This document shows, in pieces, positions 52,723-60,587 of a DNA stretch of 64,000 bases; the stretch's first letter is position 1; every line of letters begins with the position of its first letter. This DNA is from CAIZQW01 sp942493055 (GTDB lineage: Bacteria > Verrucomicrobiota > Kiritimatiellia > RFP12 > UBA1067). The notes below the pieces were generated by a model. That model had not been told where the DNA came from, searched no databases, and worked only from the letters and a program-made list of their open reading frames with translations. Location of the stretch: NCBI GenBank assembly GCA_942493055.1, contig OW818680.1, positions 186,001 through 250,000 of the forward strand, read 5' to 3'. The position numbers were made by a program, and so were the translations under genes.

Positions 52723-54062
52723 ATAATGTTAAATACCTGCTACAAGAATTAAAGGCTTGGACGAATGAAGGCCTTCTTGATGCTGAAACGGCGAAGACGA
52801 TTGCAGCCCGTTATGCACATGCGGAGATGCATTCGATTGCCTGGAGCCGTATCATTCTGGGTTCGATCGGGGCACTGCTGGTGGGGCTTGGTGTGATCGC
52901 GCTACTGGCTGCAAACTGGGATGACATTCCTCGCGTGGCGCGGACGATCATCTCCTTTATGCCGCTCACCGCGTGCGTTGTCACCTACCTCATGGCCGCC
53001 CGGAGCGGATGGACCTCGAGAGGATTTTTCGAACCCCTGGGAATTTTCTGGGGACTCTCGGTCGGCGCGGGAATATCGCTCATTGCGCAGACCTATAATA
53101 TCAGCGGCGATCCTGAGAGTTTTGCGCTGACCTGGACACTCCTGCTGTTGCCGATCATCTATGCAACCCACGCTGTGGCGCCCTTTGTGGGCTATTATAT
53201 CGGACTGCTCACGTGGGCCTGCATGTCGCAATACTCCAATGGCATTACGGTCCTCTATTGGCCATTTGCGTTTTTGGCATTGCCTGCGCTGTTGATGGTG
53301 CGCAAGGAGTCTCCGCTATCGATTCGGGCCGGCTTGATCACATGGGGCGCGGCACTCTGCTCAACCGCGGCGTTAGGGGTCGCACTTGAGAAGGCCTTGC
53401 CAGGATTATGGATGATTATCTATTCCGGCGCCTTCGCCTCATTGTTGCTGGCCGGCATTGCTTACGAGTCAAAGGACGACCCCATCCTTCAAACGCCGCT
53501 TCGCACGCTGGGCGGCGCAGGCCTGGCGATCCTGCTCTATTTGCTGATCTTTAAATGGCCCTGGGATGAGATTGGGTGGAACCATTATCATACGGAAGTT
53601 GAGTTTAATTCCCTGTTCGTCTACTTTGACTACTTCTTGGCGTGTGTGCTGCCTGTACTGGCGGGGTTCATGCTGCTCGCCGTGAATCGCAAGATCGAAT
53701 ATGCGACGTGGAAGGGCCTCAAAATTATACCGGTTTGGGCTGCCTGGGGCATCGCTCCGGTGGTGGTTGCCGGTGCGTATATTGCCGCGGCCTCGCTTGA
53801 TAATGAATTCTTGGCGTCTATCATGATCACCCTTTATTTGGCTGGGCTGGGCGTGTGCACCCTGGCAGAGGGGCTTATTCGTCGCACCATGATGCTGGTC
53901 AATGCGGGTGTCCTCATCGCGATTGCCATCATCCTTGGAAAGTTTTTCTCCAGCGATTTAGGTTTCACAGTAAAAGGGATAGCCTTTATTGCTTCGGGGT
54001 CTCTCTTCTTCCTTGTGAATTCGGTTGTGGGACGTTATCTCAGGAAGGAAGAAAACGTATGA
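52719..54062 (+). CDS. DUF2157 membrane protein
   Basis: A 447-aa protein with a helical cytosolic start (LLQELKAWTNEGLLDAETAKTIAARY, split here by function: a sequence typical of DUF2157) and about ten to twelve transmembrane segments with several WDDIPR- and WPWDE-like loops. The biochemical role of the family is not known to me. It overlaps aroE and the next gene by four bases each. The neighbour with a GDYXXLXY domain is a common companion of DUF2157/DUF4401 proteins, suggesting one envelope function. Confidence 0.8.
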   Translation: MNNVKYLLQELKAWTNEGLLDAETAKTIAARYAHAEMHSIAWSRIILGSIGALLVGLGVIALLAANWDDIPRVARTIISFMPLTACVVTYLMAARSGWTSRGFFEPLGIFWGLSVGAGISLIAQTYNISGDPESFALTWTLLLLPIIYATHAVAPFVGYYIGLLTWACMSQYSNGITVLYWPFAFLALPALLMVRKESPLSIRAGLITWGAALCSTAALGVALEKALPGLWMIIYSGAFASLLLAGIAYESKDDPILQTPLRTLGGAGLAILLYLLIFKWPWDEIGWNHYHTEVEFNSLFVYFDYFLACVLPVLAGFMLLAVNRKIEYATWKGLKIIPVWAAWGIAPVVVAGAYIAAASLDNEFLASIMITLYLAGLGVCTLAEGLIRRTMMLVNAGVLIAIAIILGKFFSSDLGFTVKGIAFIASGSLFFLVNSVVGRYLRKEENV

Positions 54063-54691
54063 TGAAAAACAGACTCATCTCCGTCTTCATTCTCATGGGC
54101 ATTCTGGCGCAGTTCGCGGTTTTTTCAGCGATCATCATCCGTCGCGAATTGACCTTGCGCTATGGCGAAGTCTGCCGCTTTGAGACAGCCCCGGTCGATC
54201 CCTTCGATGCTTTTCGCGGGCAGTATGTGCAGTTGGATTATAAAACCTTCCGGGACTTGCGTACGGACCGCTCCTTCAAGCAGAACAACTGGTGCTATCT
54301 CACGCTTGCTACAGAAACCAACGGCTACTCCATCGTCTCCTCCGTCACCGCTTCCAAGCCTGCCGCAGGCACCTTCATCAAAGCCAAGGTGCGCTATTCT
54401 TATCAAGACTATGTGAACAAACCGAAACCTGGCAATGAACATCACACCGAGCCCACTGGGAAATGGAAGCTCTATCTGGAGTTGCCCTTCAGTCGTTACT
54501 ACATGCCGGAAAAGTTGGCACCAAAGGCAGAAAGTGCTTATCGGGAGGCGAACCGCAGGAGTGCCCAAGCCGAAAAGCAGGCGGCTGCGCGTGTGCGTGT
54601 CTGGAGAGGCATGGTGGTCATTGAAGATATTGAAATCGACGGGAAGCCCATACGGGAGTGCATTTTAGAGCAGAAGGGGAACCAGCCTTGA
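54059..54691 (+). CDS. GDYXXLXY-domain protein, membrane anchored
   Basis: A 210-aa protein with one N-terminal membrane segment (LISVFILMGILAQFAVFSAII) and a periplasmic domain containing FRGQYVQLDY, the form of the GDYXXLXY signature in which D is replaced by Q. Relatives pair with DUF2157/DUF4401 proteins; function unknown. The frame is open to 53855, but the ATG at 54059 overlaps the DUF2157 stop by four bases and begins the hydrophobic segment. It overlaps the next start by four bases. Confidence 0.75.
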   Translation: MMKNRLISVFILMGILAQFAVFSAIIIRRELTLRYGEVCRFETAPVDPFDAFRGQYVQLDYKTFRDLRTDRSFKQNNWCYLTLATETNGYSIVSSVTASKPAAGTFIKAKVRYSYQDYVNKPKPGNEHHTEPTGKWKLYLELPFSRYYMPEKLAPKAESAYREANRRSAQAEKQAAARVRVWRGMVVIEDIEIDGKPIRECILEQKGNQP

Positions 54692-55236
54692 AAAAAGTAT
54701 TAATCCTCACCTCGAGTCCTGTCAAAAACGGCAATACGCAGACCATGGCGGATGCCTTTGAGCAGACGGTAAGCGCTTCCGGTGCGACGGTCACGCGGTT
54801 TGACATGAACAGGGTCCAGGGCATTGGCTGTTGTGCTTGCATGGCCTGTCGCACGACTGCGGATTGGTGCGTCTTCAAGGATGGCGTTGGCGAAGTCCTG
54901 AACGCGTTCCGGGATACGGATCTCCTGGTCATGGCGGCTCCTGTCTGGTGGCTGGACATCCCCGTCTCCATGCGGCGCTTTGTTGAGCGGTGGCACGGGC
55001 TTGTAGACGCGTCATTCACCCCTCGCATTCCGGGTGGCAAAAAGGCAGTGCTCCTGTTTTCACAGGGGGCTGACGAGGAGAGCTTCAAGGATCTGCCGGA
55101 GCGCTATAAAGAGATGCTAAACTGGCTGGGCGTCGCTGATGTTCAATGGGTGCGCCACTGCAACGCAGAGGAGAACCCGATTCAGGAGAGTGGCATCCTT
55201 GAGGAAGTCAGGGAACTTGCAAAGACTTGCCTGTAG
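54688..55236 (+). CDS. Flavodoxin-family NAD(P)H-dependent reductase (iron-sulfur flavoprotein-like)
   Basis: A 182-aa FMN-binding protein. KKVLILTSSPVKNGNTQ is the phosphate loop of flavodoxin-like reductases, and GCCACMACRTTADWCVFKDG carries a Cys cluster similar to iron-sulfur flavoproteins (C-x2-C-x2-C and a later Cys). AAPVWWLDIP is the usual FMN-contact strand. I prefer the TTG start at 54688, which overlaps the upstream stop and follows AAGGGG; an in-frame ATG at 54658 would add a charged 10-residue tail inside the previous gene. The redox partner is unknown. Confidence 0.8.
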   Translation: MKKVLILTSSPVKNGNTQTMADAFEQTVSASGATVTRFDMNRVQGIGCCACMACRTTADWCVFKDGVGEVLNAFRDTDLLVMAAPVWWLDIPVSMRRFVERWHGLVDASFTPRIPGGKKAVLLFSQGADEESFKDLPERYKEMLNWLGVADVQWVRHCNAEENPIQESGILEEVRELAKTCL

Positions 55237-55251
55237 ATTGATTTATTTTAA

Positions 55252-55355
55252 CCACAAAGAACACAAAGATCGCAAAGATCAATTTCTAAATGCTTTGTTT
55301 TGGCTGTGAGGGATACTTCTCTTATCTCTGAGTTCTCTGTGTTCTTTGCGGTAAA
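55252..55355. repeat. Short inverted-repeat element
   Basis: ACCACAAAGAACACAAAGA at the left faces TCTGTGTTCTTTGCGGT at the right, about 100 bases apart. The end sequence resembles the TTTCACCGCAAAA ends of the large palindromes. Octamer-type TTCCANNA units follow at 55407-55445. The gap 55237-55457 has no gene. Confidence 0.55.
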
Positions 55356-55457
55356 AATTCTCAATCCGCACAATCAGTAGGACGGCGATCCGCAGTCCCT
55401 CCCCATAGTGGATTCTTCCAATATTCCAGTATTCCACCATTCCATTGCTCCGCCCGC

Positions 55458-56090
55458 CTATAGCGCGCGATAGAACGCGTCAAGGTCCTCAAAGACCGGC
55501 ACCCCTGCCTGCTCAAGCCGTTTGCGGGATTGATGCCCTTGTGCAATCAAGACACAGGATACCCCAAGCGCCTGCGCAACCTCGACGTCATGCAGGGTAT
55601 CCCCGACAATGACCACGTCGTCGTTGGGGATTGTCAACTGGGTGAGGAGCTTATGGCCGATCTCAATTTTGGAGTCGCCAAAGAGATTATTGACACCGCA
55701 GACGTGTGTAAAGAAGTCACGGATGCCATACGTCACCAGCATGAGATCGAGAATCGACTGTTCAGAGGCGGACAACACAGACTGTTGAATCTCTTTTGCC
55801 TGGATCCGTTGCAAGGTTTCGATGGTGGCGGATTGCAGCTTAAAGGTGGTATCGGCAAGAAAGACATCATGGAATTCGCGCGCGACGGCGTTCCAGTTTT
55901 CAGATCCCAACGGAAAATTGATCCGGCGATAGAAGTCAATCACCGGAAAGCCAAAGAGATCGCGATAGCGTGGCAGGTCAAGGGTCGGCACACCACGCTT
56001 CGCAAGCAACACATTAATCGAATTGACACAGGCTTGCGTATCATCGAGCAAGGTTCCGTTCCAATCCCAGATAATGTGCGATACCTTCAT
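55458..56090 (-). CDS. HAD-superfamily hydrolase
   Basis: A 210-aa phosphatase-like protein. Motif I is WDWNGTLLDDTQ: nucleophile Asp9 is present, but the usual general acid two residues later is Asn11, a known variant in phosphoglycolate-type HADs. Motif II SASEQS near residue 110 and motif IV VGDTLHDVEVA near residue 165 are intact. The ATG at 56090 begins one base after the DUF1015 stop, so the longer frame to 56138 is rejected. The substrate is unknown. Confidence 0.85.
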   Translation of the reverse strand: MKVSHIIWDWNGTLLDDTQACVNSINVLLAKRGVPTLDLPRYRDLFGFPVIDFYRRINFPLGSENWNAVAREFHDVFLADTTFKLQSATIETLQRIQAKEIQQSVLSASEQSILDLMLVTYGIRDFFTHVCGVNNLFGDSKIEIGHKLLTQLTIPNDDVVIVGDTLHDVEVAQALGVSCVLIAQGHQSRKRLEQAGVPVFEDLDAFYRAL

Positions 56091-56091
56091 C

Positions 56092-57312
56092 TCAATCCAG
56101 CGTATGGACAAGGAGTCCGGAGCGCAGCTTCGGTTCAAACCACGTGCTCTTGGGAGGCATGATCTGGCCCGCGTCAGCGATATCCATCATCTGGGCAACT
56201 GTAACGGGATACATGGAGAAGGCCACGGCATCGCGTCCGCTCTCGACACGCTTGATCAGTTCGCCCGTGCCACGGATTCCGCCGATGAACGAGACGCGCG
56301 TATTGGTGCGCGGGTCATCAATGCCCAGCACCGGGGCCAGCAAGCGGTCCTGCAGGACGCTGACATCGAGACGGCCGACCGGATCAGCTTCGAACTCATC
56401 CCAGGAGAGCCGATACCATTTTCCCGCTAAGAACATTCGCACTTCACGGGGGCCTGCCGGCGTGGAGGAGTCGGACTCCTCGGTCTTAAAGATCTCCTTG
56501 ACCTTCGCCAGGAAAGCCTCAACACTCAGTCCGTTCAAATCAGCCACCGCGCGATTATACGGCAGGATGCGCAACTGGGTTTCCGGGAAGAGAACTGCGA
56601 GAAACCAATTGTACTCTTCGTTTCCGGTGTGGGCGGGATTGGCTTCGCGGCGCTGTTTCCCGGTACGGAAGGCAGCGGCTGCGCGGTGATGTCCATCGGC
56701 CACATACGCCAGCGGGACCTGCTTAAACGCTTCGACCCAGAGAGCGGAGTCGCCATCGACACGCCACACTGTATGGCGGATACCATCCTGGGCTGTAAAG
56801 TCATACAGCGGCAGCATCTTCTTCACGTCCGCCACTAAAGCGTCCAAGGTGGCTGTGTCACGATACGTAAGAAAAACCGGGCCGGAATTGGCATTCAATT
56901 CCATGCAGTGGCGTGTACGATCATCTTCCTTGTCCTTACGCGTTTTTTCGTGCTTACGGATAATATCGTTTGCATAGTCCTCGACATTGCAGCAGGCCAC
57001 GACACCGGTCTGCTGATGAGTTCCCATGATTTGGCGATAGACATAAAAATAGTTTCCGCTTTCACGCACGAGAAGGCATCTCGTCTGGAAGTCCTTGAAG
57101 GTTTTCACACCTTGAGCATAGACCCGATCATCATGAATGTCAATCGTATCGGGAAGATCAATCTCGGGGCGTGACACATGCAAAAAACTGTCCGGATTCC
57201 CGGCTGCAAGCAGACGAGCTTCCGCGGTATCGACCACATCGTAGGGTACAGAAGCCAAGGCGGCAGCCTTTTCAGGCACCGGACGTAATGCGGCAAATGA
57301 TTTAACGAGCAT
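56092..57312 (-). CDS. DUF1015 family protein
   Basis: A 406-aa protein with the DUF1015 pattern: FAALRPVPEKAAALASVPYDVVDTAEA-type opening (conserved SVPYDVV), FYVYRQ, RKHEKTRKDKEDDR and the central signature VADGHHRAAAA near residue 210. The family has a ParB/sulfiredoxin-related fold and its reaction is not certain to me; serine-kinase-like activity has been proposed for relatives. The ATG at 57312 follows AAGGAGA; a second ATG at 57336 would place the ribosome site inside the gene. Its stop precedes the HAD gene by one base. Confidence 0.85.
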   Translation of the reverse strand: MLVKSFAALRPVPEKAAALASVPYDVVDTAEARLLAAGNPDSFLHVSRPEIDLPDTIDIHDDRVYAQGVKTFKDFQTRCLLVRESGNYFYVYRQIMGTHQQTGVVACCNVEDYANDIIRKHEKTRKDKEDDRTRHCMELNANSGPVFLTYRDTATLDALVADVKKMLPLYDFTAQDGIRHTVWRVDGDSALWVEAFKQVPLAYVADGHHRAAAAFRTGKQRREANPAHTGNEEYNWFLAVLFPETQLRILPYNRAVADLNGLSVEAFLAKVKEIFKTEESDSSTPAGPREVRMFLAGKWYRLSWDEFEADPVGRLDVSVLQDRLLAPVLGIDDPRTNTRVSFIGGIRGTGELIKRVESGRDAVAFSMYPVTVAQMMDIADAGQIMPPKSTWFEPKLRSGLLVHTLD

Positions 57313-57336
57313 ATTCTTTCTCCTTTTAATGAACAA

Positions 57337-57364
57337 CCCCCGTCATCCGTAAAGGATGCGGGGG
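57337..57364 (-). terminator. Hairpin terminator after the surface-repeat gene
   Basis: CCCCCGTCATCC faces GGATGCGGGGG across a short TAAA-type loop. On the minus strand it ends the gene at 57393 and separates it from the DUF1015 gene; the T-run is weak (TTGTT) on that side and stronger on the plus strand. Confidence 0.5.
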
Positions 57365-57392
57365 TAAATTTTTAACTAACAGACCGTCATGC

Positions 57393-57902
57393 TTAGAACC
57401 CAATGTTCATCAGCGGGGAGAACGGTACTCTGGAGTTGCGGATCACATTCACGATGCCGAACTGGAAACCGTACAGGTCTTCCGCGCGGTTGATCAACCC
57501 AATTTGGAAACCATTGCAATAATCCGCGAGATTAATCAAGCCGAGTTGAAGGCCAGAGAAGGTCTGGGCTTCGTTCCAGAGCGCGCTCTGTACTCCGCAG
57601 CCATTTCCGTCACCCACCGAGTTATAGAGGAATGAGAACTGCCACCCTGCCAGTTCATCTTCGACTGAACTGCGGAAAACATTGATTTGGATGCCATTAA
57701 AATAGCGGCAACGTCCAACAAGACCTAATTCAAAGCCTGTCACTTGGTCACAGTGCCCGCCAACCGGCATACGCAAGCCCACCACATCAACATCCTCAGC
57801 CCCGCTAAACGTAAACCAAACGGGCCAACGAACTTTTTCAGCCGCCTGCGTGCTCATAGCAACTAAACCGATCAACACTAACCCAAACAAACTTTTCTTC
57901 AT
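57393..57902 (-). CDS. Exported surface-repeat protein (LA_2272-like)
   Basis: A 169-aa secreted protein with a signal peptide (MKKSLFGLVLIGLVAMSTQA, cut before AEK). The mature part is built of about seven short repeats of the form GFQ-x-GLIN or similar, such as GFELGLVG, GLQLGLIN, GFQIGLIN and GFQFGIVN, separated by about 10-12 residues. This matches the LA_2272-type surface repeat seen in spirochaetes and other didermal bacteria, probably a small beta-structure at the outer surface. Function unknown. Confidence 0.7.
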   Translation of the reverse strand: MKKSLFGLVLIGLVAMSTQAAEKVRWPVWFTFSGAEDVDVVGLRMPVGGHCDQVTGFELGLVGRCRYFNGIQINVFRSSVEDELAGWQFSFLYNSVGDGNGCGVQSALWNEAQTFSGLQLGLINLADYCNGFQIGLINRAEDLYGFQFGIVNVIRNSRVPFSPLMNIGF

Positions 57903-58054
57903 GTTTCCCTCTCTTTTAAAAAATCAAATGACTACTACCACCTGAACAGTCATAAGCATGGGTTTACTATAGCGAAGTTTAGTGAAACAGGCAAGCGGTT
58001 TTCGTTGGAAAAAGGAAGAAAAATGTTTTATTCCTGTTGATTTTGAATAAACAC

Positions 58055-58083
58055 TTGCTGGTCCAGGTCGAATGCACTATTCT
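58055..58083 (+). promoter_or_regulatory. Probable promoter of the methyltransferase gene
   Basis: TTGCTG at 58055-58060, 17-base spacing, TATTCT at 58078-58083, about 40 bases before the chosen start. It lies in the gap between two divergently read genes. Confidence 0.5.
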
Positions 58084-58124
58084 ATACCCTAAATTTGAAC
58101 TCCGCAAGGAGTATGGAGAAACGC

Positions 58125-59393
58125 ATGTCCCGAACCGATTTACCGATTGAGCTGGCTACTGAAATACGTACGCGCGTATTTACAGATAAAGGATGGATGA
58201 AAATCACCCAGGTTGTTCGCCGAGGCGGACAGCTTTTCAGGATCAGCCTGCGCCCTGTCACCATCAAGAATGAAAAGAAGTATCAGGGTGAGATGACAGA
58301 CAACGGGCGCGTAACCGTAAAAAACTTCGACCTGGAGGGTGCGCACAAGGGGCTGGAAGATATCCTGGAGCAAACAGGGCCTCGCGAGTTGCATCTGATT
58401 ACCGCATCGGGTGACCTCCATGTCCGCGTGACCCGCAAGGGGAAGACACTGGTCTCGCGCAGTCTGCCCATGGAGCGGCAGGTTGAGGAAGCGCCTGCGC
58501 ATGACCGGGCCAAGCAGCAACCGTTGACCTCTTTTGATTCCGCAGCCCTTTTGACAGCGATTGACATTGCCGATGTGGATGGCCGCATCAAGGCCTCCAT
58601 GCGGGGGAAATATGATCAGGTCAACGAACTTCTGAAAGTCTTGGAAGGCATCTTGATTTCGGACGGTGAAGACGGGCAGCCCAACACAAAGGATCCGGAG
58701 AGCAAGACACTCCATATTGTGGACTGCGGGTGCGGACGAGCCTATTTGACCTTGGCTGCCTACCACTATCTGACCCTCGTACACGGCTTCACTGTGCGCG
58801 TGTGCGGGATTGACCGCAATCCGGAGATCATTAAGACGGCTAGGCAATTAGCCCAGAGTCTGGATGTGGCAGGACAGGTCACCTTCATTGAAGGGGATAT
58901 CGCAACCGTCAAGCCTCCGTTCGAGCCCGATCTCGTCATGAGTCTTCATGCCTGTGACACGGCGACGGATGAAGCGCTTGCCCGTGCGATCGAGTGGAAG
59001 AGCAAGCACATTCTTTGCGTCCCCTGCTGCCAGCATGAGCTTCACAAGGTGATTAAGGAGGGCGGCCCCTTTCAAACATTGCTGCGCCATGGCATCCTCA
59101 AAGAGCGTCTGGCTGATTTGCTGACCGACACCTTCCGAGCTCAGCTGCTACGGATTCTGGGGTTCCGAGTGCATGTCAGCGAGTTTGTCTCGACCGATGT
59201 GACAGCCCGAAACATTCTGATTAAGGCTGAATTTTGTGTCAAACCCGGGCAGATCAGCGCAATCAATGAATATCTCGCACTTCGCGACTTCTGGAAGGTC
59301 ACCCCTTGGCTTGAGACACGCATGTCAGCGCTGCTCTCGAAATACATCGAGGGACTCGCAAAACCCCTTGTACGTCATGAGGATCAGAAATAA
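58125..59393 (+). CDS. SAM-dependent methyltransferase (Methyltransf_32-like)
   Basis: A 422-aa protein. The C-terminal two thirds form a class I methyltransferase: VDCGCGRAYLTLAAYHYL near residue 205 is the SAM loop, CGIDRNPEIIKTA the acidic strand, and MSLHACDTATDEALA the characteristic motif of the METTL25/Methyltransf_32 group. CVPCCQHEL follows, with paired Cys residues. The N-terminal 140 residues have no match I recognise. GGAG lies seven bases before the ATG at 58125; ATGs at 58113 and 58095 are possible. The substrate is unknown (an RNA or protein is likely for this group). Confidence 0.8.
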   Translation: MSRTDLPIELATEIRTRVFTDKGWMKITQVVRRGGQLFRISLRPVTIKNEKKYQGEMTDNGRVTVKNFDLEGAHKGLEDILEQTGPRELHLITASGDLHVRVTRKGKTLVSRSLPMERQVEEAPAHDRAKQQPLTSFDSAALLTAIDIADVDGRIKASMRGKYDQVNELLKVLEGILISDGEDGQPNTKDPESKTLHIVDCGCGRAYLTLAAYHYLTLVHGFTVRVCGIDRNPEIIKTARQLAQSLDVAGQVTFIEGDIATVKPPFEPDLVMSLHACDTATDEALARAIEWKSKHILCVPCCQHELHKVIKEGGPFQTLLRHGILKERLADLLTDTFRAQLLRILGFRVHVSEFVSTDVTARNILIKAEFCVKPGQISAINEYLALRDFWKVTPWLETRMSALLSKYIEGLAKPLVRHEDQK

Positions 59394-59468
59394 TATTCTT
59401 TTAAGCTTTTCTCCGTTGACCAACGGAGGAGGATTCGATATATTAATGGTTTCAAATGGAGGCATTTA

Positions 59469-59714
59469 GTGAACGTTGAACTGATTGAAAAGGCAAGAGT
59501 ACGGTTTCCAAGCGTACCGGTACTCGTGAACGTGGTTTCTAAGCGTGTGCGTCAACTCAACATGGGTGAGCGCCCTTTAGTAAAGCCGCTTTCGGCAGAC
59601 GAGGACAAGTGTGATATTGCATTGCGAGAAATCGCAGAAGGTCTGTTGATTTCTGAAGTTGACTTTGCCGCTATTGCACGTGCGGAGCAGGCACAGACTC
59701 GTTGGTCGGAATAA
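59469..59714 (+). CDS. rpoZ: RNA polymerase omega subunit
   Basis: An 81-aa protein with the omega pattern: RFPSVPVLVNVVSKRVRQLNMGERP (the family's R-x-L-x-R-x-Q segment in divergent form), CDIALREIAEGLL and an acidic C-terminal end. It starts at GTG 59469 preceded by GGAGG. The position just before smpB is common. It is a short but plausible omega; the divergence lowers confidence. Confidence 0.75.
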   Translation: MNVELIEKARVRFPSVPVLVNVVSKRVRQLNMGERPLVKPLSADEDKCDIALREIAEGLLISEVDFAAIARAEQAQTRWSE

Positions 59715-59732
59715 TTCGGCCTTTTGGTATGT

Positions 59733-60212
59733 ATGGCGCAAGAGGACAAGAAAAAGAGCGGTAATCTGACTGTCAACAGGAAGGCTACGCATGATTATAT
59801 TGTTCTTGAGAAATACGAAGCTGGTATTGAGCTCGTCGGAACAGAGGTCAAGGTTGTACGTAACGGTGAGGCAGGCCTAAGCGGCTCCTACGCCAGCGTC
59901 AAGGACGGACAGCTTTATCTGAACCAGGTCCGTATACCGCCATACGCCTTTGGCAACCGGTTTAACCATGAGGCGCTAAGGACACGACGTCTTTTGATGC
60001 ACAAACGGGAAATCCGCAAGCTTCAGGCGCTATCAGAACAAAAAGGGCTTTCGCTGATACCTTTACGGATCTACTTGACGCCGAAAGGGATGGTTAAGGT
60101 TGAGATTGCTGTATGCCGCGGGAAGGCACAGGAGGACAAACGCGAGACGATTCGACGCCGCGATGCCGATCGTGAAGCCCAACGTGCTGTAGCAACTCAT
60201 TATCGAGGTTAA
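59733..60212 (+). CDS. smpB: SsrA-binding protein SmpB
   Basis: Binds tmRNA and places it on stalled ribosomes for trans-translation. The 159-aa product has the fold opening RKATHDYIVLEKYEAGIELVGTEVKVVR, the GSYASVKDG loop, FNHEALRTRRLLMHKREI and the basic C-terminal tail that enters the mRNA channel (QEDKRETIRRRDADREAQR). The ATG at 59733 is preferred over an upstream TTG at 59724. No tmRNA gene was found in the window. Confidence 0.95.
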   Translation: MAQEDKKKSGNLTVNRKATHDYIVLEKYEAGIELVGTEVKVVRNGEAGLSGSYASVKDGQLYLNQVRIPPYAFGNRFNHEALRTRRLLMHKREIRKLQALSEQKGLSLIPLRIYLTPKGMVKVEIAVCRGKAQEDKRETIRRRDADREAQRAVATHYRG

Positions 60213-60231
60213 TTTTTTTAAGGAGGTTATT

Positions 60232-60474
60232 ATGTTACCCATCGCATTTATTCAAAACATAGGGCCAACCCAGTTGTTGTTGGTCTTGATCATCATCCTT
60301 GTTCTCTTTGGCGGCAATAAATTGCCGAACTTGGCTCGTTCGCTGGGGCGCAGTTTAGGCGAGTTCAAGAAGGGAAAGGAAGAGGGTGACAAACTTGCAG
60401 CCGATCAGGTCAAGGATGTCATTGATGAAATCAAGAAAGAAGAACCGAAAAAAGTAGAAGAGAAAAAGAGCTAA
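60232..60474 (+). CDS. tatA: Twin-arginine translocase subunit TatA/E
   Basis: An 80-aa protein: a short N-terminal transmembrane helix (QLLLVLIIILVLFGGNKLP), the amphipathic helix ARSLGRSLGEFKKGKEEGDK and a charged Glu/Lys tail. FGGNKLP is the TatA hinge. AAGGAGG precedes the ATG. No tatC is in the window. Confidence 0.93.
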   Translation: MLPIAFIQNIGPTQLLLVLIIILVLFGGNKLPNLARSLGRSLGEFKKGKEEGDKLAADQVKDVIDEIKKEEPKKVEEKKS

Positions 60475-60507
60475 GGCACGCTTATTCTCATTTCGGATTC
60501 GAGTCAC

Positions 60508-60545
60508 GACGGGGGGGTTGTTTTTCAACCATCCCGTTTTCATTT
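60508..60545 (+). terminator. Rho-independent terminator after tatA
   Basis: ACGGGGGGGTTG and CAACCATCCCGT pair around TTTTT with one mismatch, followed by TTTT and a further T-rich stretch. It ends the rpoZ-smpB-tatA run. Confidence 0.7.
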
Positions 60546-60587
60546 TTGGCGTGATTTCAGCTTAAATATGAGGTATTATTTTAACCA

